64,000 nucleotides of DNA. Origin: Cyathus striatus (Eukaryota; Basidiomycota; Agaricomycetes; Agaricales; Nidulariaceae). Both the position numbers and the translations under genes were made by a program. The stretch covers positions 4,898,001 through 4,962,000 of the forward strand of contig JAOVFP010000002.1 in assembly GCA_025738555.1 (NCBI GenBank). The letters run 5' to 3'. The notes beneath the pieces were generated by a model. It was not told the DNA's origin, ran no database searches, and saw nothing but the letters and a program-made list of their open reading frames with translations. Position 1 is the first letter of the stretch; the number at the start of each line of letters is the position of its first letter. Below are positions 57,731 through 64,000 of this stretch, in pieces.

Positions 57731-59257
57731 CTAGATCGTAATAAGAAAAATAAAAGTTCTACTGCGGATGACAAGGCCTACCCAGCGAAGAAAATCTTGC
57801 AAGAAACTGGGCATCAATCGCAGCGCTGACATGAAGTTGGCATAAAACGGAACCATGATTGTTTGAGAGTGCTGTTCGTCCAGTGCTTGGATGATCCTTT
57901 TAACAACAGTAACGGGTTGTACAGACGGTAAGAAGAATTGAAACACAGGATTACGGGGAAAATTGATAGTCTGAAACAAGGGAGTCAAGACATGACCAGG
58001 TATGACCAGTGTCGTTCGGATTTTTGGACAATTGTAACTGTGTTGGTTTAAGTTCATATATCAAAGATTTAGTGACCATCGACCTACTGCTTGTCGAGTT
58101 CAGAACGCAGTGACTCATGAAGTGAAATTATAGCAGCTTTGGACGCGTTGTAATCGCCTATCGAATAGTAAGATATTAAGATGAATTGGAAAAGTGAGTT
58201 TACATACTCATGAAAGCAGTCCCAGCTAACCCAAGGACAGATGAAATAGTGAGCTAAATAGACCATAAGTGACGATTAAGATATCACGAAAGAGTTTTTA
58301 CAATATGACCAGCTTTCTTCTCCAGCATTCCGGGAAGGAAAGCCTTAATTGTCCAGTAATGAGCTAGGGTATTCACGCTATATGTCCTACAGTGATGTGA
58401 GACTTTTGGACATTAGATCTGAAAGTAAAATATACACACTGGATGACATCTCGAGGACTTAGATCCAGGATTAATTTTCCTTGAACGACACCAGCATTGT
58501 TAATCAATACGGTGGGTTGGCCTATCTATGCAAAGGGTTATGATGAAAATCTAAGAATTAGGGTTATAGAGGAACCTCTTCGATGACTTTCTTAGAGACA
58601 GCTTCTACTTCTTCCCATTTGGACACGTCACACTTGTAGTAGGCGATATTGTCTGTAGAAATAAAATAATGTAAAACGTCTACTATTACGGAGGAAAATA
58701 TGCATACAGTTTTCTGTTTCGATAGGGTTAACGTCAAGAACAACAACATTCACATTCCTAACGGCAAGCGTGTTCGCAAGTAGTTCACCAATGCCAGAAG
58801 AACCTGTATGAAGTTAGGAGGGACTAAAATAAAAACAAAATATGAACTTACCGCCGGTAATAACAACGATTTGCTCTCCCCAATCTAAAGGACCTGGTCC
58901 GAAGAACAGACTCCCTTGATTACGGTAGAGTCTTGAGTACCACTTTACAAACCCTAATTAAAAGGGTAAATGTGGTATACACACATACGAATTGCGCACT
59001 CACAAAACAGCGAAATAGAAATATAATATAAGAATGAGAGAACGATTACTGAATCTGTAAGTTTCGCTCCTTGGAAAATATAAAACACAGGAATGAAGAA
59101 GACAAAGAATGGACCTAAAGGCTGTTTATATGCGATTCTAACGGAATGATAAGTACCTACTGAACATGGTGTTCGCTAGCACCTTTATGACAAGGTCGAT
59201 ATCCAGGTTGTCGAATATTGGCGACCCTTCAAAGGATTGCTGCGGTGAAGAACTCAT
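57731..59257 (-). CDS. Short-chain dehydrogenase/reductase, membrane-anchored, retinol/17-beta-HSD-like
   Basis: An NAD(P)-dependent oxidoreductase resembling the SDR16C/HSD17B11 group, which act on retinoids, steroids or lipid-droplet substrates. The start MSSSPQQSFEGSPIFDNLDI precedes two hydrophobic segments (FFVFFIPVFYIF, IVLSFLYYISISLF), then WFVKWYSRLYRNQGSLFFGP. The Rossmann fold shows IVVITGGSSGIGELL (glycine motif), VVLDVNP (acidic residue favouring NAD), the NNAGV motif, LTISSVLGLAG (catalytic Ser) and SDYNASKAAI (Tyr and Lys). The C-terminus carries FLPSVQPVTVVKRIIQAL and a hydrophobic end. Around ten exons joined by GT-AG introns give one frame to TAG 57731-57733. The substrate is unknown. 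It looks complete and active. Confidence 0.9.
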
Positions 59258-60120
59258 GTTGGCGGTCGGAGACAAGTTGCGGTAATAAGGAAGAGTTGGG
59301 AAGATTGAATGGCCAGCCTATTCCAAGTTTCCAACCTCGATTTCAGAAAAGTAGGAAAACTGTCAAGTAAGATTGTAAGTGAGCGTAACTTGCGTGTACT
59401 TGGGATCATGAATCGCCCGTATGTCGCTATGGAGAAGTTCATGTGACCAGCATAACAGGGTTGATCTCAGATCTGAGTGTCCAACATGGCAACATCGCCT
59501 TGACCTCTCACTTCTGACTGCAGGTTACAACTTTCTTCATCCTTTATAATGTCTCAAACCTCTATTCAGAACTTGTTCGATTCGATACAGTAATAAAAGT
59601 CGACGGTCGTTGGTATTGGTATTCTTGGTGGCGATGGGCACTGCGAATAGGAACTCAGAACTGAAACAAGTGAACGAGAAGATATGCATTTCAACTTTCC
59701 ACCACAGCATTATTTCCTTGCTCTCCAGATGGCCTTTCTTGCAGTAATGCGCATACCTGTGCGTATAGAAGAGTACGGGATTATTTTGAGCTGGGCTCGG
59801 AATACTGTGCAAGAGCGATAAAACTGATTCGGAGGGACTGGATGACAGAGGACGAAATAATTATTTACCGGGCATGGTTGGATCATGTCACAGATTAAAG
59901 GAAAGAAAGGAACACTCTGCATATTTGTAGATTACTATTTGGGTCGTGAAGAACTTGGTCGTCTGTCACTTGGATTCTCGAATAGGCATATCCTGTACTT
60001 GTATGCATTTTGGTCAAGCTCCGCTTCTTGCCTTCCTTCCTGTTACACCTCAGTCTGCCTCAGTGCAAAAGCTCAACGCACATACCTTATTTTAGCTCAG
60101 TTTTTCTCCTTGCCATCTCT
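59258..60120. other. Divergent intergenic region, no confident gene
   Basis: A minus-strand stretch (59537-59922) can be spliced into a short basic peptide, but I recognise no family and do not call it. The rest looks like promoter sequence for the two flanking genes. Confidence 0.4.
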
Positions 60121-62410
60121 ATGGGCAATACAAACGCGACTACAAATACAGATACCAATAGTCCGCCAGACACCAGCGTTGACTCGCAAGAGGTGTGTCC
60201 CTTCATTCTGTTTCTTCCCAGATTTTACAGAAAACAAACATCCTTTACAGCTATCCGTCTGCAGTCAGGTAGTTATTCATCCTGTTTACTATTCTGAGCC
60301 CTGGGTTTCATTGTAGTCACACAGACATCTGTCGAAGTCAAAGTCGACTCTGATTTCCAAGTTATCGACGCTAATGGCTCGATCTGCTATGAAGAAAAAT
60401 CGTCTTTACACTCGGAAGGAAGCTCACTCGCTCTATCTGATTCTGCCATGCCCCTGTCATTCGACGACATAGCTGAGCACACTCCTCAAGTTGCCGAAAA
60501 CTTGACGCAGGTAGCTTCGCTGCCCAATTTAGTGCGCATATAGTCAGTCGAAGTGTAGTTGCATTCACACCCAGTCAATTTAGGTGGCTCGAACGACCAT
60601 CTATCAAGATGCACTGCCGGAATCAGCAACTTCATTCGAAAGGACGGATTCATTAACTGTATGTATATGTCTACATTTCGTGTACAAGTTCTTGTCGTTA
60701 TTCACATTCCGGCCGGTAAAGGACACACAAATTCAGCTATTTTTATCCGTCCATCCTAATCCAACCATCGAAGATGAGCGTTGTTCGTATGCTCCTAATG
60801 GTAGGCTCTTCTTTTTCATTCCAAGTTTAAAACGATTGATAGATGAACAGAACCAACAGAAGACTGTGATGAGTGTGCCAGTTTCAATACGGATGATGTG
60901 ACTCACGGGCCGGGGGAACCAACAAAACAATAGAAGAAGATCTCGACAGCGTCGCTGCCCAGATGTTGCATGACTTGAGTATTCCTGTTATTTCGACTTA
61001 CGCTGACATCACAAACGTCAGCCCCCCTTTTTTTGACTGCTTCAGGTTTGGCTGAAACGAATTTAACTCACAGATTGCTTTACGATATCCGGAAGCGGCT
61101 TCTGCTATTCTCAAAATGCCCCTTTCAGCAAGCCCGCTTGCCGTCGCCTGCGCGTTAAATCTTATGGCGCCTCCCACTTCTCCGCGAAAGAATATAATGA
61201 TTTCACAGCGGATTCATCTCATCCACCAGTCGCAGACAAAAAGTCACCTGCCCACACCCCTGAACGTCCCAACTGGGCAGTCGCCCCCGACGAACCAACG
61301 GAAGTCACGCAAATTCATTCAGAGCAGCTTCGTCCTCGTGCAGGTAAACGCGCCAAGAATTATCGATTTATTGAACAAGCCACACCACAATCTCTCATTG
61401 CAAACGATGAGATGGATCCTTGGTGCTATACGAGTGATCTCTCTGCTTCACTCGAACCTGCAGAAAAGATCTCCTTTCCAGGAGGTGGCGAAAAGAATCC
61501 CAACATCTCTTTTCCTAAACGTTCTTTCCTTCATGAGTATCCTCCGCACCTGGACACCAATGTTCTTTCTACCTCTACGCCGCCAAAAATCGCAGCCGAA
61601 AGCGTCCCGAATATTATTATAAACGAATTTGAGCTTGGAAGGCCACTCTCCGAATGGTCTGCTGACGAGCCTCAAATTGAAGGCACAAAGAACATTTGTG
61701 ATCCCTGGGCTGACTCTACAATAGATGCTATCCGTGTTGTCGGCGCAATAGAGGAGGAGGCTGCTGATGAGTGGCAGCATAAACCCGAACTTGATTCATG
61801 GCTAATGCCAGTTGAGAGGAAAGGAAGTCCCAGACAGTCACAGGCTGGATATTTGGAGGTACCAAAACCAGCTCGCACGGAGCGACGACGACGATGGAAC
61901 TTGGACGTAGATCCTTACGAAGATGATTCACCTTCAGAGCTTTATGCATTCACAAGTTCCGGCTCCCAGACTCCCGAGAAGAAATCACCACCAGCGAGCC
62001 ATCCGATTTCGTCGACACCGCCCGATCGGTGGACGGCTAAGTCTACAAATGATCCTCATCCAATGCATGTCGTAAGTGCTGTCGGTGGCCCATCACCTCC
62101 TCGAAAGCGGTCACCACTCCTTGAAGATGCTATAAAGGCAATTATTTTGGAGCCACAACCCTCTGCAGCCGTCCCAATCCGGTCTCCTCATGATCCGCCA
62201 GGCAGAGTGTCGCCTACTGATCTCGCCGGACGCACACCTCGTGTGCTTTCATTCTTTTCAAACGGTGAAAGAGATGAAGAGACTCATTTTCGACATAAAG
62301 CGCTAGGCAAAATCCCTGAATTTAGCACTTCATCCCCGATAGCCCCTCACAATGATTTTCTAGCGCAGAGTTATAGTCACCCTGGAAAGGGGGTATCGCA
62401 AGTTCCATAG
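60121..62410 (+). CDS. Unrecognised Ser/Pro-rich, probably disordered protein
   Basis: I do not recognise this product. The start MGNTNATTNTDTNSPPDTSV opens a chain of small exons: VEVKVDSDFQVIDANGSICY, SLALSDSAMPLSFDDIAEHT, VARTTIYQDALPESATSFER, KDTQIQLFLSVHPNPTIEDE and LDSVAAQMLHDLSIPVISTY. A long last exon reads SAKEYNDFTADSSHPPVADK, ERPNWAVAPDEPTEVTQIHS, DEMDPWCYTSDLSASLEP, then acidic, Trp-containing and Pro-rich segments (ARTERRRRWNLDVDPYEDDS; SPPRKRSPLLEDAIKAIILE) to TAG 62408-62410. The join near 61020-61080, after a C6T7 run, is uncertain and may hold an indel. Repeated short Ser-Pro motifs suggest phosphorylation sites. Low sequence complexity makes function guesses unsafe. The gene is convergent with the CAP gene. 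Confidence 0.6.
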
Positions 62411-62874
62411 ACACCTTCAACCCAGAACCTGCCTCAAATTATTGCAATCCACTTAAATAAACGAACGTATAGATATCGCTGTCAAGAACATCATCGTGGA
62501 CCTTTTCCTAACGCCTGAACTAAACGCTTGTTGTCTCCTGCAAATGACGGACTCTTCATACATATAATCATTAACGCTTGTAGTCTTATTACATTCCCAG
62601 TAAAGCATCGAATTTGATTTGTAAAGTTAATCGTAGCAAATACGTAGTACAGGATTGCAGGGATCCATTAATCAATGCCAGCAGAGATGGATCCCAGTCA
62701 CCGAATCAGAATAGAGGAATGTGAGTAGAATGATAGTAACGAAAATGAAACTGAAACAATTGAGAGACGATACGTGATGCACCTGGTGTACGTGTGGCGT
62801 AACGTATTAGAATTGTACGTTTCCCTGTAGAAATCTCAGTTTTTGATATTTAACAAGAACCTTGAATAGACGCC
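62411..62874. other. Convergent spacer
   Basis: No coding sequence is recognised; the 3' UTRs of both neighbours should lie here. Confidence 0.45.
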
Positions 62875-63488
62875 TCACAGTACTTCCCCGATAACGTTTC
62901 CTACTGGGTTGTACAAACAAACATACAAGGAAGCTTTCCCGAAGGATGCATCAAAGATTCCGTCGCATCGAGAGACGGCACAACCAAGTTGGGTGGTAGA
63001 CTTCCAGACAACTTGCGTGAAATGGGTGTAGGTAGGACTCGCGGGATCGTAACTCGCTGTTGCGATATTTAGAATTGATTGGGCATTTAGGTTCAAAGAT
63101 ATCCAACGCAAGGGATCATTACTCACCTTCGTCCTGTGTAAAGAATTCTACAGCATTGTAGATAGAGAATTTTCCGGTTCCTGCCGCAATATTCTCGCCA
63201 TACATCTGATCACTCAAAACCCCCCCAGTAGGCTTGAATTGACAGTTATCGGCCCATACGCCCGCTTTCTCCGCGAGCTCCGAAGACCATGTCAGAGCGC
63301 TTGCGTTGTGCGCAGCGCGTACGCTGTTATGGGCATTAAGGAATGTGGCAATTTGAAATGGACTCGTTCTCATGTTTGACAAAAACCTCGGGTGTCCAGC
63401 GGCTGGGCGGGGAGCAGCATACACAGAGAAAGAGGTGGAAAAGACGCCAGCAGCAGCCAAAACGGATAAAAGAGTGACGAAGAACATA
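62875..63488 (-). CDS. Secreted CAP-domain (PR-1/SCP) protein
   Basis: A small secreted protein of the CAP superfamily; yeast PRY relatives bind sterols and lipids, and others act at host or cell-wall surfaces. The start MFFVTLLSVLAAAGVFS begins a clear signal peptide, with cleavage likely after SFSVYA. The mature part shows the CAP box layout: TFLNAHNSVRAAHNASALTW, ELAEKAGVWADNCQF, DQMYGENIAAGTGKF, and, after an intron, TYTHFTQVVWKSTTQLGCAV (with HFTQVVW) and ASLYVCLYNPVGNVIGE. The His and Glu of the CAP cavity are present. The length of about 180 residues is typical. An upstream in-frame ATG at 63538 is possible, but starting at 63488 gives a proper signal peptide. Confidence 0.92.
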
Positions 63489-64000
63489 ACGAACGAAATA
63501 GAATGTAAGGAATGTCGGGGGGCGAGCTCAGTTAGCAAGCCTCAGAAATTTACAGCAAACGACTCAGACAACGTGTATAGGAAGAGAAGTGAGTTCTGAA
63601 GATTTTCAACAATCCTGATTTGTCGCTATACATAACACATGTGTATGACCATGTGGAAATCAGTGCCTCGGTGCATGCGTAGCCTTGGAGATGAAGCATA
63701 CGCGCGTGGAAAGATCGTAGAGTTGTAAGAGGTCGTAAGCTGTCGTAAGGGGAATCAGGATTCAAGGGATACGAGGGGGTACGCCGATGGTAGAGCCAAT
63801 CGGAAAATTAAATATGCATTACTCGTTACTATGTATTAGTCGTCAGCACAGCGTAAATGTACTTAACACCTTGAATGATTACAACTTGGTCAGTGCAGGA
63901 TGTCTAAAAAGAATAGCTACATCACCCTATCACAGGCATGCCAGCTTTGTAAGGATGAAACCACAAGTACCGCATGTAAAGAGGAATGAAATTGAGAGGA
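63489..64000. other. Upstream region of the CAP gene, no supported gene
   Basis: 512 bp with no recognised gene; it should contain the promoter of the CAP gene. A short repeat of GTCGTAAG lies near 63733. Confidence 0.45.

Noticed and set aside
59537..59922. Possible small LYR-type mitochondrial gene on the minus strand
   Set aside because: A YR pair is present, but exon joins are forced and no family pattern is convincing.

Overview
The window looks like a piece of an agaricomycete (mushroom-forming basidiomycete) chromosome. The genes are cut by many introns of about 45-60 nt. The protein set is fungal (KRE6/SKN1-type glucan protein, YVC1-type vacuolar channel, LEU2-type isopropylmalate dehydrogenase), and the repeats are of kinds common in Agaricomycetes (hAT and KDZ transposons, a gag-only copia-type element, and a large multicopy protein family of unknown role). 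The species cannot be named from the sequence alone.

Positions 1 to about 18.9 kb are a layered graveyard of mobile elements. From left to right there is a hAT transposase (minus strand, running off the left edge), a KDZ-type transposase with an accessory gene and hairpin-bearing tandem repeats between them, and an inverted 11-bp minisatellite. Next comes a long minus-strand gene of a repetitive agaric family, split by two later insertions: a 2,555-bp terminal-inverted-repeat element and a 764-bp solo LTR. Last is a terminal-inverted-repeat element that carries a complete, young 1,671-bp LTR retrotransposon with only a gag gene. Every in-frame stop found in the decayed genes is TGA, mostly where arginine is expected. 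All differences between the two LTRs of the gag element lie at CpG sites. Both facts point to cytosine methylation and deamination silencing this block.

From 19.2 kb to 63.5 kb the window is gene-dense. Eleven genes in a row alternate strand: F-box protein, RING protein, glycogen branching enzyme, LEU2, NOB1, ARPC3, YVC1, PSF2, haspin kinase, KRE6 and a second F-box protein. Convergent gaps here are about 70-320 bp and divergent promoters about 210-460 bp, apart from the 1.7 kb one before the second F-box gene. After these come a C2H2 zinc-finger protein, a USP36/UBP10-type deubiquitinase, a PTC5/PDP-type mitochondrial phosphatase, a CASTOR-like ACT-domain protein, two unrecognised proteins, a short-chain dehydrogenase and a secreted CAP/PR-1 protein.

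The host genes are mostly housekeeping functions (glycogen, leucine, 18S rRNA maturation, actin branching, DNA replication, mitotic kinase, cell wall) and do not form a pathway cluster. Several carry one-base frame breaks at homopolymer runs, which look more like assembly errors than true pseudogenes. No CRISPR array, convincing tRNA, rRNA or biosynthetic cluster was seen.
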